This document shows, in pieces, positions 42,177 to 51,800 of a stretch of 64,000 nt of DNA. The stretch spans positions 26,954 to 90,953 of the forward strand of contig OPYK01000007.1 of the NCBI GenBank assembly GCA_900343135.1. The letters are read 5' to 3'. Position 1 is the first letter of the stretch. Each line of letters opens with the position of its first letter. Position numbers and translations under genes: made by a program. Below the pieces are notes generated by a model that saw nothing but the letters and a program-made list of their open reading frames with translations, was not told the DNA's origin and ran no database searches. The DNA is from Atopobium massiliense (GTDB lineage Bacteria > Actinomycetota > Coriobacteriia > Coriobacteriales > Atopobiaceae).

Positions 42177-43918
42177 ACACCTACCGAAAACTGTTCGCCT
42201 ACATTCCCCAGCTTAAAGGCTTAGCCATACTGGCAGTTATTATATCGGGCGCATCGTCCGTCCTTATTACGGGCGGATACTATACCATCTATCGTTTTTT
42301 GCACGCGCTTATCGTTGACAGCAACCTGCAAGGCGCGCAAAGTTTCGCATTTGTGATTGTGCTGTTGTTGCTGGCAGGAAGCATATTTCTAGGAATTTCG
42401 GCGCTCATAGCGCATCACGTGGGCTTCAGCTTAGAAACCGCGCTGCGCAAACGCGGCGTTGAAGGGCTGAGCACGGCAAGCTTCAGGTTTTTTGATACCC
42501 ATTCATCAGGCACTATTCGTAAAACCATCGACGACAACGCAGCGCTGACGCACACGATTGTAGCGCACATGATTCCCGATGCCACCAAGGCGTTCCTGAT
42601 GCCCATTTTTATCATTGTTGTAAGTTTCTTGGTAAGCATACGTGTTGGATTATGCGTTACCATCCTTACGCTTGTTACGGGAGGAATCCTGGCAAGCATG
42701 ATGGGCGGCAGCCAATTTATGAAAGTATATCAGGATGCACTCGACAAGCTATCAGCGGAAACAGTTGAATATATTCGCGGAATTGCCGTCATTAAAATTT
42801 TCGGCGTATCAATTAGTTCGATGAAAAAGCTGTTCACGCTTATTCACACCTACTCCGACTACGCGTACCAATACTCGAGGCATTGTAAAAAAAGTTACGT
42901 TTTATATCAGCTGCTGTTCTTTGGCGTGGCGGCAATTCTTGTTATTCCGACTGTCTTTTGCTTGCCTGAACTGGGAAGTCCTTCTATCCTTGCGCTCGAT
43001 TTAATAATGGTGCTGTTCTTGTCGGGCGTGATGTTTGCCGCATTCATGGGCGTTATGTACATTGGCATGTTTGCGTTCCAAGGCAACTACGCGGTTGATT
43101 CGCTTGAAGCGCTGTACAAACAAATGGCTGATGAATCCATGCATTTTGGAAACGAAACGCATTTTGCGAACCACTCCATCGAGTTTAAGGACGTGTCATT
43201 TTCCTACGGCGACAAACACGTTCTTCAAAATTTGTCGTTCACGCTTAAGGAAAACAAGATATATGCGCTGGTGGGTGAGTCGGGCTCGGGCAAGTCGACC
43301 ATTGCGAAGCTTATTTGCGCGTACTACCCGCTTGATTCGGGCGCGGTGCTGATTGGCGGAAAACCACTTTCCTCCTACACGCAAGAGGCGCTCATTCGCG
43401 AAATTGCGTTCGTGTTTCAGGACGCCAAACTGTTCAATGACACGGTGTTCAACAACGTTCACTGCGCTAAGCGTGATGCATCGCATGAAGAAGTGATGGC
43501 GGCGCTGTCGGCAGCAGGGCTTGATAGCGTCATCAACAAGCTGGAGAAACGCGAAAATACGCTTATTGGAACGAAAGGCGTGTACCTGTCGGGTGGCGAA
43601 ACGCAGCGCGTTGCTATTGCGCGCGCCATCTTGAAAAACGCGCCCATCGTCATTATGGATGAAGCGTCGGCTTCTGTTGACGCCGATAACGAATACGAAC
43701 TGCAAAAAGCATTCAAGCAGCTGATGCGCGACAAAACGGTGATCATGATTGCGCATCGCTTGTCGTCCATTACAGGCGTTGACGAAATTTTGCTTGCTGA
43801 ACAAGGGCAAATCGTTGAACGCGGCTCGCACGCACAGCTTATTGCGCAAAACGGAAAGTATAAACGGCTTTACACGCTCTATACTCAGGCGAACGAATGG
43901 AGAGTAAGCAATGAATAA
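42173..43918 (+). CDS. ABC exporter half-transporter 1 (permease-ATPase)
   Basis: A 581-residue fusion of a six-helix membrane domain (about 1-330) and an ATPase domain: Walker A GESGSGKST near 367, Q-loop FQDAKLF, signature LSGGETQR near 472, Walker B IVIMDEAS near 493, H-loop IAHRLSS near 525. It overlaps the second half-transporter by eight bases, a heterodimer arrangement. Together with MptD/EcfT/EcfA downstream, this five-gene set resembles iron/haem or siderophore uptake loci of streptococci and other anaerobes; the substrate here is unknown. Confidence 0.88.
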   Translation: MNTYRKLFAYIPQLKGLAILAVIISGASSVLITGGYYTIYRFLHALIVDSNLQGAQSFAFVIVLLLLAGSIFLGISALIAHHVGFSLETALRKRGVEGLSTASFRFFDTHSSGTIRKTIDDNAALTHTIVAHMIPDATKAFLMPIFIIVVSFLVSIRVGLCVTILTLVTGGILASMMGGSQFMKVYQDALDKLSAETVEYIRGIAVIKIFGVSISSMKKLFTLIHTYSDYAYQYSRHCKKSYVLYQLLFFGVAAILVIPTVFCLPELGSPSILALDLIMVLFLSGVMFAAFMGVMYIGMFAFQGNYAVDSLEALYKQMADESMHFGNETHFANHSIEFKDVSFSYGDKHVLQNLSFTLKENKIYALVGESGSGKSTIAKLICAYYPLDSGAVLIGGKPLSSYTQEALIREIAFVFQDAKLFNDTVFNNVHCAKRDASHEEVMAALSAAGLDSVINKLEKRENTLIGTKGVYLSGGETQRVAIARAILKNAPIVIMDEASASVDADNEYELQKAFKQLMRDKTVIMIAHRLSSITGVDEILLAEQGQIVERGSHAQLIAQNGKYKRLYTLYTQANEWRVSNE

Positions 43919-45629
43919 GTTTCTGAAACGCAGCTTCGCCCTAACTGACCAGGGAGTTCACGGCGCTCTGAAGGCGGGCATGTTTAGCTTCTTGGTATTT
44001 GTTATAACGATGTGCCCGGCAATGTTACTGTTGCTGTTGGTTGATCAACTGCTGCTACAACACGTGCACGACACGCTTACCTACGTGCTGTTTTCGCTGA
44101 TCACGCTTATTGTAATGGCAGTGTTGCTAAGCTTTGAATATGAAGCGCAATACAACGAAACCTACAAGGAAGCGGCGAACTTGCGCATCGAAATTGCGCA
44201 GAAGCTCTCGCAGCTTGAGATGTCGTATTTCTCGAAGCACGACCTTACCGATCTTGCGCAAAGCATCATGGCCGACGTAGCGGCAATCGAGCACGCAGGC
44301 AGCCACGCAATTCCCACAGTACTTGGGTTTTGCCTGTTCTTACCCCTTATTACGATACTGATGCTTATCGGCAACTGGAAAATGGCGCTGCTTGCTATTG
44401 TGCCAACCTTGGTGTCGTTTGGGCTGATTGTGCTGGGAAAAAACTACGCACGCGCGCAGTTCAACAAACATTACGTGCGCCTGCGCGAAAATTCGCAAGC
44501 GTTTCAAGAGCGCATCGAGATGTCGAAAGAAATTACCGCGTTCAACTTAACAGAGCACGTCAAAAGCAGTTTATACGCGCGGCTTGAAGATACGCAGCGC
44601 GTGCATTGGAAAAGCGAACGCAATGCGGCGTTCCTGATAATTGGCTCGGGAATTTTTGGCCACTTCTCGCTTGCACTTACAATTGTGGGCGGCATTTTCC
44701 TTATGCAAACGGGAGAAATTTCCATATTGTACCTGATAGGCTACGTGCTTGCTGCCATGAAAATCAAAGAAATGGTTGATGCGAACATGGAGTTTTTCAT
44801 GGAAATTTTCTACATCAATTCGGCAGTGGAACGCATCAACGAAATCCGCAACGCAAAGGCGCTCGGCGGGCGCGATGTAAGCTTTTCGTCCTTCGACATG
44901 AGCATCGAGCACCTGAATTTTTCTTATGATGCCAACAAACCGGTGCTCAAAGACGTGAGCTTTACGGTGCCGGAAGGCAGCGTGTGCGCACTGGTGGGAG
45001 AATCGGGCTGCGGCAAAACGACGCTGTTGCACCTGATAGCACGCCTGTACGACTTCGATTCGGGCAGCATTTCCATTGGCGGCGTGAACATTAAAGACGC
45101 GTCGGCTGAAAGTTTGTATCGCAACATATCGATTGTGTTTCAAGATGTTGTGCTGTTCAACACAAGCGTTCTTGAAAACATTCGCATTGGGCGTGAAGGC
45201 GCAAGCGATGAGGAAGTAAAGCATGCCGCGCAGCTTGCGCAGTGCGACTTTATTGACAATCTGCCCGAGGGTTTTGATACGCTCATCGGGGAAAATGGCC
45301 AGCAACTTTCGGGCGGTGAACGCCAGCGCATCTCCATTGCGCGCGCGTTTTTGAAAAATGCACCAATTCTGATTTTGGACGAAATTGCGTCAAGTTTAGA
45401 TGTTGACAACGAGCGAAAAATTCAAGAATCGCTGAATGAGCTGATGAAAAACAAGACGGTCATCATTATTTCGCATCGCATGAAGTCAATTCAGAACGCA
45501 GCGCGCATTGTGGTGATGAAAAACGGCCGCGTGGAAGCGTGCGGCACGCATAGCGAGCTGCTTCGTTCCAGTTCAAGCTACCAAAATCTGCTCGAGAAAA
45601 CGCAGGCAGCAGATGAGTTCGTGTATTGA
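43911..45629 (+). CDS. ABC exporter half-transporter 2 (permease-ATPase)
   Basis: A 572-residue partner of the preceding half-transporter. Membrane helices span about 20-310; Walker A is GESGCGKTT near 362, signature LSGGERQR near 466, Walker B ILILDEIAS, H-loop ISHRMKS. Both ATP sites appear canonical from these motifs except that Walker B of this copy has D-E-I-A-S. The region 45630-45737 is a short GC-rich gap; it repeats GCAGATGAGTTC from the gene's end and contains the AAGGAG of the next gene. Confidence 0.88.
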   Translation: MNKFLKRSFALTDQGVHGALKAGMFSFLVFVITMCPAMLLLLLVDQLLLQHVHDTLTYVLFSLITLIVMAVLLSFEYEAQYNETYKEAANLRIEIAQKLSQLEMSYFSKHDLTDLAQSIMADVAAIEHAGSHAIPTVLGFCLFLPLITILMLIGNWKMALLAIVPTLVSFGLIVLGKNYARAQFNKHYVRLRENSQAFQERIEMSKEITAFNLTEHVKSSLYARLEDTQRVHWKSERNAAFLIIGSGIFGHFSLALTIVGGIFLMQTGEISILYLIGYVLAAMKIKEMVDANMEFFMEIFYINSAVERINEIRNAKALGGRDVSFSSFDMSIEHLNFSYDANKPVLKDVSFTVPEGSVCALVGESGCGKTTLLHLIARLYDFDSGSISIGGVNIKDASAESLYRNISIVFQDVVLFNTSVLENIRIGREGASDEEVKHAAQLAQCDFIDNLPEGFDTLIGENGQQLSGGERQRISIARAFLKNAPILILDEIASSLDVDNERKIQESLNELMKNKTVIIISHRMKSIQNAARIVVMKNGRVEACGTHSELLRSSSSYQNLLEKTQAADEFVY

Positions 45630-45737
45630 GGCGGCGCGCAGCCTGGGAGGGCGCGCAACACAGCACCACGCACCATGACACAGCGGTACCACGCACGGCA
45701 GATGAGTTCACGTCATTCATAGAGTAAGGAGATTAGG

Positions 45738-46373
45738 ATGAAACAACAAAACACCACGTCAAATCAACAATGCAGCACCACGTCAAATCAACAGCGTAAA
45801 TCGCTTATGCTGAAAGATTTAGTTCTTATTGGCATTTTCGATGTGATTTATCTTGTCATTATCATGGCATGCGACTGTATGGGGATTGTGCCGATAATGT
45901 ATTTGATCTACCCCACCATTGCCGCCATTATTGCTGGGCCATTGGTGCTGCTATTTATGGCGAAAGAACAAAAGGCATTTGCGTTTGCGATTTTTGGCAT
46001 TATACCGCCCGCTCTCACGTTCTTGCTGGGCAACACGTACGTTGTTTTGGTGATTGTCATTATCACGACCCTGCTTGCCGAAGTGCTGCGCAAAATTGGC
46101 AACTACTCCAGCTTCACCTGGAACACGTTGGCATATGCAGTGTATTCGCTGTGGCTACCTGGCGTATTAAGCCAGATGATTTTTGTGCGCGAGCGTTTTC
46201 TTGAACTGTGTAAGCCGATGGGAGACGCTTATATAGCGCAGCTTGTTCAAATTCTTACATGGCAAAGCATGATTTTAGTAACTATCGGGACAATCGTGGG
46301 AGCGATTATCGGAGCGCTTATCGGTAAAAAGCTCTTAAAGAAGCACTTTGTAAAAGCCGGAATTGTTGCATAA
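45738..46373 (+). CDS. MptD/Trep_Strep-family ECF S component
   Basis: A 211-residue membrane protein binding the substrate of an energy-coupling-factor importer. About six hydrophobic segments are visible between residues 28 and 200; the section LKDLVLIGIFDVIYLVIIMA and the closing GALIGKKLLKKHFVKAGI are typical of this family. The N-terminal 23 residues (MKQQNTTSNQQCSTTSNQQR) are low-complexity and built from a short internal DNA duplication. AAGGAG precedes the ATG. It ends two bases before EcfT. Confidence 0.82.
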   Translation: MKQQNTTSNQQCSTTSNQQRKSLMLKDLVLIGIFDVIYLVIIMACDCMGIVPIMYLIYPTIAAIIAGPLVLLFMAKEQKAFAFAIFGIIPPALTFLLGNTYVVLVIVIITTLLAEVLRKIGNYSSFTWNTLAYAVYSLWLPGVLSQMIFVRERFLELCKPMGDAYIAQLVQILTWQSMILVTIGTIVGAIIGALIGKKLLKKHFVKAGIVA

Positions 46374-46375
46374 AA

Positions 46376-47203
46376 ATGGATGTCCACATGCGTATATCAA
46401 CCAAGAACGAAAGCACCAGCACCCCATCGTGCGAAGCGAATGCGCAAGCAGCCGCAGATGGCAGCGCACACGCATCCGCGCAATCAGCCGCAGAAATCGT
46501 CCGTTCATTTTGTGACTCGCACGCGCATCCGTTCAACCCGAACCCCATCAGCAAATGCGTGGTGCTGGTGCTGGCAGGGCTGTGCGTCTTTAAGCACCTC
46601 CCTACCGAAATTCCGCTGTTAATTACGCTGTTGGTATTTCTATATCTGAACGGCTACCGCACAACCGTGATAAAAGCGCTGATTGTGTACACGCTGCTCA
46701 GTTTTGTGCCGAATTTTGACGCGCTTTCGAGTCTGCCTGATGTGCTGAAGATATTCTTGTGTGTCGGCTTGGTGATAAAATTGTTCATGCTGCCGTATTT
46801 AGCAGGAAAGTTCCTGGTGAAAGGTTCAAGCGTGAGCGCCATCCTGTCCTCACTTTGCCTACTGAAAGTACCGCAATGCGTCTCAATTCCCCTGGCGGTG
46901 ATGTTTCGCTTTTTCCCAGCGTTCAAAGAAGAAAGCGCCGCCATTACTACCGCTATGCGCATTCGCAACATTTCTAAACGCCACCCAGCCCGCTACTTAG
47001 AATACGTATTCGTGCCGTTGATGATTGTATCGTGCAACCTTGCCGACGACATTACCAAAGCCGCAGAGTGCAAAGCCATATCCAACCCCGGCACCAAAAC
47101 GCGCTACACCACCGTTCGCTTTCGCGTTGTTGATTTTTTGTATATGGGCATTGTTGCGGCACTAATTGCAGGAGGAATTGCATGCTTACACTGCACAATC
47201 TAA
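46376..47203 (+). CDS. ECF transmembrane component EcfT
   Basis: A 275-residue coupling protein linking the S component to the ATPases. The first about 55 residues are an unusual Ala/Ser-rich extension (NAQAAADGSAHASAQSAAEI), probably not part of the fold. Membrane segments run from about 62 to 160 and at the end. The coupling motifs A-M-R-I-R-N (AITTAMRIRNISKRHPAR) characteristic of EcfT are present at about 195-210, followed by AAECKAISNPGTKTRYT. It overlaps EcfA by 22 bases. Confidence 0.82.
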   Translation: MDVHMRISTKNESTSTPSCEANAQAAADGSAHASAQSAAEIVRSFCDSHAHPFNPNPISKCVVLVLAGLCVFKHLPTEIPLLITLLVFLYLNGYRTTVIKALIVYTLLSFVPNFDALSSLPDVLKIFLCVGLVIKLFMLPYLAGKFLVKGSSVSAILSSLCLLKVPQCVSIPLAVMFRFFPAFKEESAAITTAMRIRNISKRHPARYLEYVFVPLMIVSCNLADDITKAAECKAISNPGTKTRYTTVRFRVVDFLYMGIVAALIAGGIACLHCTI

Positions 47204-48588
47204 GCGTGTTTTACGATGAAAACCAGGTGGTTCATGCTATCAACCTTAACGTATCGCCAGGTGAATGCGTTGTTTTGACAGGCGAAAGCGGGAGCGGCAA
47301 ATCGAACATCATAAATGCCGTGAACGGATTGGGCACGCGCTACGATAATGCGCGCATTGAAGGCAGCATCGCCCTTGATGGCGACGAGCTTACTCAAAAG
47401 CAAATCTACGAAATTGCAATGCTTGCGTCGTCGGTGTTTCAAAATCCCAAAACGCATTTTTTCAACGTCGATACAACGCAAGAGCTGCTGTTTTTCCTGG
47501 AAAACACCGGAGTGCCTAAACAGAACATGCAAAAGCGCTTGCAAGACGTACTTTCCTTGTTTCCGATTGCTCATTTGCTTAACAGAAGCATTTTTGAGCT
47601 GTCGGGCGGAGAAAAGCAAATTCTATGCCTGGCCAGCGCTTATATTTCAGGTTGCAAACTGATACTGCTTGATGAGCCTACATCAAATTTAGACCATACC
47701 TATATTGAAATACTTGCTAATATGCTTCGGCGTTTAAAAGAGCGGGGTATTACGTTGCTTATTGCTGAGCATCGCTTGTATTACCTACGCGAAATACTTG
47801 ATAGGCTTATTCATATTGAAAAGGGAGAAATAAAACACTGTTATACACAAAGTGAATTTATTCGCTTGAGTACAGATGAGTTGCATGCGCTTGGACTGCG
47901 AAGCAATGTTGACGAGGCACTCTCGTTGTCTGAATTGCCACCATACACAATAGAAAATTGTCCAACACTACGTATAGACAATCTTAAATTAAGCTTTGCA
48001 GAGCAATGCAATCTTCATGTAAGCAATCTTGCCTTTCATACGAACTATATTTATGGCATTGTTGGAAAAAATGGTTGTGGTAAATCAAGCTTTATTAAAA
48101 GCCTTATTGGCGTTATAAAACAATCAAAAGAAACAGTGTTTTACCAGGATAAACAGTGCAATAAACGAAAGAGGATTGCGCTATCATCACTAGTAATGCA
48201 AGATGTAAACAGCCAGCTTTTTAGCGAATCAGTTGAACATGAGCTAACACTTACTCAAAAAAACATATCGGAAGCTTCCCTAGACTCTATATTAGAGCAA
48301 CTTAACATCCGTGAATTCAAAAATGTGCATCCCATGAGTTTATCTGGGGGTCAAAAACAGCGTGTTGCTATTGCTACTAGCATGGTTGATGAAGCGGCAC
48401 TCATGTATTTTGATGAACCAACCAGTGGCATGGATTATAAAAACATGCTTGCCATATCGCACTGCATTCAATCGCTTAAAAACCAAAAACGCATTATTTT
48501 TATTGTTTCGCATGATGTGGAATTTATTAATATCACGTGCGATTATATTCTAAATATAGAGCGTTACTCCACACGATATTTGCAGTGA
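47182..48588 (+). CDS. Fused double ATPase of the ECF transporter (EcfA1-EcfA2)
   Basis: A 468-residue protein with two ABC ATPase domains in tandem. Domain 1: Walker A GESGSGKSN near 33-41, signature LSGGEKQ, Walker B LILLDEPTSNLD. Domain 2: Walker A GKNGCGKSS near 293-301, signature LSGGQKQR, Walker B LMYFDEPTSGMD. It energises EcfT/MptD. Codon use becomes visibly AT-richer from about 47640 on, in the middle of domain 1, compared with the preceding genes. The operon ends with the bidirectional terminator at 48753-48785. Confidence 0.88.
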   Translation: MLTLHNLSVFYDENQVVHAINLNVSPGECVVLTGESGSGKSNIINAVNGLGTRYDNARIEGSIALDGDELTQKQIYEIAMLASSVFQNPKTHFFNVDTTQELLFFLENTGVPKQNMQKRLQDVLSLFPIAHLLNRSIFELSGGEKQILCLASAYISGCKLILLDEPTSNLDHTYIEILANMLRRLKERGITLLIAEHRLYYLREILDRLIHIEKGEIKHCYTQSEFIRLSTDELHALGLRSNVDEALSLSELPPYTIENCPTLRIDNLKLSFAEQCNLHVSNLAFHTNYIYGIVGKNGCGKSSFIKSLIGVIKQSKETVFYQDKQCNKRKRIALSSLVMQDVNSQLFSESVEHELTLTQKNISEASLDSILEQLNIREFKNVHPMSLSGGQKQRVAIATSMVDEAALMYFDEPTSGMDYKNMLAISHCIQSLKNQKRIIFIVSHDVEFINITCDYILNIERYSTRYLQ

Positions 48589-48632
48589 AACCATGTCGAA
48601 GGAATAGGTCTGATCGAGAACAGAAGGAGGCT

Positions 48633-48666
48633 GGGTGTGGCTGTCTAAAAAATGTCCGCACCCCCT
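48633..48666. repeat. 34-bp palindromic repeat, copy 1
   Basis: The sequence begins GGGTGTGGCTGTCTAAAAAA and ends GTCCGCACCCCCT. Its ends pair with each other (GGGTGTGG with CCGCACCC, one G-U). The identical 34 bases occur in inverted orientation at 59421-59454. The nature (REP-like element, small MITE or terminator) is open. Confidence 0.7.
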
Positions 48667-48752
48667 ATGTTCAAAGATGGTTCTTCTTAAATAAGATGTG
48701 TTTTGAATCACAATACAAGAGTTTGTTTGTATAAGTGAGCAGCGAAATAGAA

Positions 48753-48785
48753 AAGGAGCTGGGTTTGTGGCCCAGCTCCTTTTTC
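48753..48785. terminator. Bidirectional terminator between EcfA and the surface protein
   Basis: A perfect 13-bp stem: AAAAGGAGCTGGG (48753-48765) and its complement (48773-48785), with A and T runs on both sides, so it works for the + strand ECF operon and the - strand surface protein gene. Confidence 0.88.
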
Positions 48786-48806
48786 TAATTATTTGCAATT
48801 ATTAGT

Positions 48807-51800
48807 TTACTTTTGTGGGCGAGGTTTTTGGTTGCGATTCATCTTGCGAGAGAAGAATGCTGTTGCAGCTCCCAGTAAACCAAGCATTGCGCTAATCAAT
48901 CCTGCTTGCTCAAACTCATCACCAGTCTTTGCTAATTGGGACAAATGCTTTGCATGAACCTTGTTGCCAGGCTTAGTAGACGCGTTGGTGCCTAAAGCGC
49001 CAGTGGATGCATTAGCAGCGTTGGCGTTGCCTGCATTACCGGTTTCAGCGTTACCAGCGTTGTTAACATTATCAGCGCTACTTGATGTGTTGGTGCTATT
49101 TTGAGCGCCGGAATCTGTAGAGCTGCTACCGCCAGTAGTAGACCCGTTATCCGAATCGCCATTATTAGACGTGGAATCGTTACCTGAATCAGAACCAGAA
49201 CCAGAATCTCCAGAACCAGAATTTCCGTTGTTTGGTGTTTCATCGGTTACGGTCGTTTCGACTGGGTCGCCGTCTACACCATCCTTGCTTGGAGTGAGCT
49301 TGAGCTTGGTGTTCGGGTCTTGCTTATCAATATCAACAGTGAAGGTTCCGTCGTCTTTAGCGGTTACCTTACCAACTTCTTTACCGTCCTTTTTGATAGT
49401 GACTGTTGCGCCCGGAGTGGTTTTACCGCTCACGGTTGTCTTGTCTTTACCAGTCTTGTTTTCAGCTTTCGGATCGCTAACAGTTGGTTTTGCTGCTGGT
49501 GTTTCATCGGTTACGGTCGTTTCGACTGGGTCGCCGTCTACACCATCCTTGCTTGGAGTGAGCGTGAGCTTGGTGTTCGGGTCTTGCTTATCAATATCAA
49601 CAGTGAAGGTTCCGTCGTCTTTAGCGGTTACCTTACCAACTTCTTTACCGTCCTTTTTGATAGTGACTGTTGCGCCCGGAGTGGTTTTACCGCTCACGGT
49701 TGTCTTGTCTTTACCAGTCTTGTTTTCAGCTTTCGGATCGCTAACAGTTGGTTTTGCTGCTGGGTTAGTTCCTGTTTTACCAGTGTTTTCTTTGCTCTCG
49801 ATACCGTTTTTAGAGTCTTTAGCTTTTACATCACTGCCGTCTTTGACTTTGTCTGCTGGAATAGTGACTGTACCGTTAGTTTTATCAACGGTTACGCCGT
49901 CTGGAGTTGTACCAGTCCAGTTTCCGTCGCCACCTTTATTGACAGTGAAGGTCTTCTCTTTGGTATCCCCTTCTGGCGTATAGGTGATTACCAGAGTATC
50001 AGTATCCTTTGCTGGAGTGATCGTGGCTGAGCCTTGATCTTTTCCGTCTGCTGGGGTGGTGACGGTTGGAGCATCTGGCTTAGTTGGGTTAGTTCCTGTT
50101 TTACCAGTGTTTTCTTTGCTCTCGATACCGTTTTTAGAGTCTTTAGCTTTTACATCACTGCCGTCTTTGACTTTGTCTGCTGGAATAGTGACTGTACCGT
50201 TAGTTTTATCAACGGTTACGCCGTCTGGAGTTGTACCAGTCCAGTTTCCGTCGCCACCTTTATTGACAGTGAAGGTCTTCTCTTTGGTATCCCCTTCTGG
50301 CGTATAGGTGATTACCAGAGTATCAGTATCCTTTGCTGGAGTGATCGTGGCTGAGCCTTGATCTTTTCCGTCTGCTGGGGTGGTGACGGTTGGAGCATCT
50401 GGCTTAGTTGGGTTAGTTCCTGTTTTACCAGTGTTTTCTTTGCTCTCGATACCGTTTTTAGAGTCTTTAGCTTTTACATCACTGCCGTCTTTGACTTTGT
50501 CTGCTGGAATAGTGACTGTACCGTTAGTTTTATCAACGGTTACGCCGTCTGGAGTTGTACCAGTCCAGTTTCCGTCGCCACCTTTATTGACAGTGAAGGT
50601 CTTCTCTTTGGTATCCCCTTCTGGCGTATAGGTGATTACCAGAGTATCAGTATCCTTTGCTGGAGTGATCGTGGCTGAGCCTTGATCTTTTCCGTCTGCT
50701 GGGGTGGTGACGGTTGGAGCATCTGGCTTAGTTGGGTTAGTTCCTGTTTTACCAGTGTTTTCTTTGCTCTCGATACCGTTTTTAGAGTCTTTAGCTTTTA
50801 CATCACTGCCGTCTTTGACTTTGTCTGCTGGAATAGTGACTGTACCGTTAGTTTTATCAACGGTTACGCCGTCTGGAGTTGTACCAGTCCAGTTTCCGTC
50901 GCCACCTTTATTGACAGTGAAGGTCTTCTCTTTGGTATCCCCTTCTGGCGTATAGGTGATTACCAGAGTATCAGTATCCTTTGCTGGAGTGATCGTGGCT
51001 GAGCCTTGATCTTTTCCGTCTGCTGGGGTGGTGACGGTTGGAGCATCTGGCTTAGTTGGGTTAGTTCCTGTTTTACCAGTGTTTTCTTTGCTCTCGATAC
51101 CGTTTTTAGAGTCTTTAGCTTTTACATCACTGCCGTCTTTGACTTTGTCTGCTGGAATAGTGACTGTACCGTTAGTTTTATCAACGGTTACGCCGTCTGG
51201 AGTTGTACCAGTCCAGTTTCCGTCGCCACCTTTATTGACAGTGAAGGTCTTCTCTTTGGTATCCCCTTCTGGCGTATAGGTGATTACCAGAGTATCAGTA
51301 TCCTTTGCTGGAGTGATCGTGGCTGAGCCTTGATCTTTTCCGTCTGCTGGGGTGGTGACGGTTGGAGCATCTGGCTTAGTTGGGTTAGTTCCTGTTTTAC
51401 CAGTGTTTTCTTTGCTCTCGATACCGTTTTTAGAGTCTTTAGCTTTTACATCACTGCCGTCTTTGACTTTGTCTGCTGGAATAGTGACTGTACCGTTAGT
51501 TTTATCAACGGTTACGCCGTCTGGAGTTGTACCAGTCCAGTTTCCGTCGCCACCTTTATTGACAGTGAAGGTCTTCTCTTTGGTATCCCCTTCTGGCGTA
51601 TAGGTGATTACCAGAGTATCAGTATCCTTTGCTGGAGTGATCGTGGCTGAGCCTTGATCTTTTCCGTCTGCTGGGGTGGTGACGGTTGGAGCATCTGGCT
51701 TAGTTGGGTTAGTTCCTGTTTTACCAGTGTTTTCTTTGCTCTCGATACCGTTTTTAGAGTCTTTAGCTTTTACATCACTGCCGTCTTTGACTTTGTCTGC

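Noticed and set aside
43196..45305. Long minus-strand frames (217 and 244 residues) over the ABC exporter genes
   Set aside because: Shadows of conserved ATPase coding sequence; the + strand frames carry all motifs.
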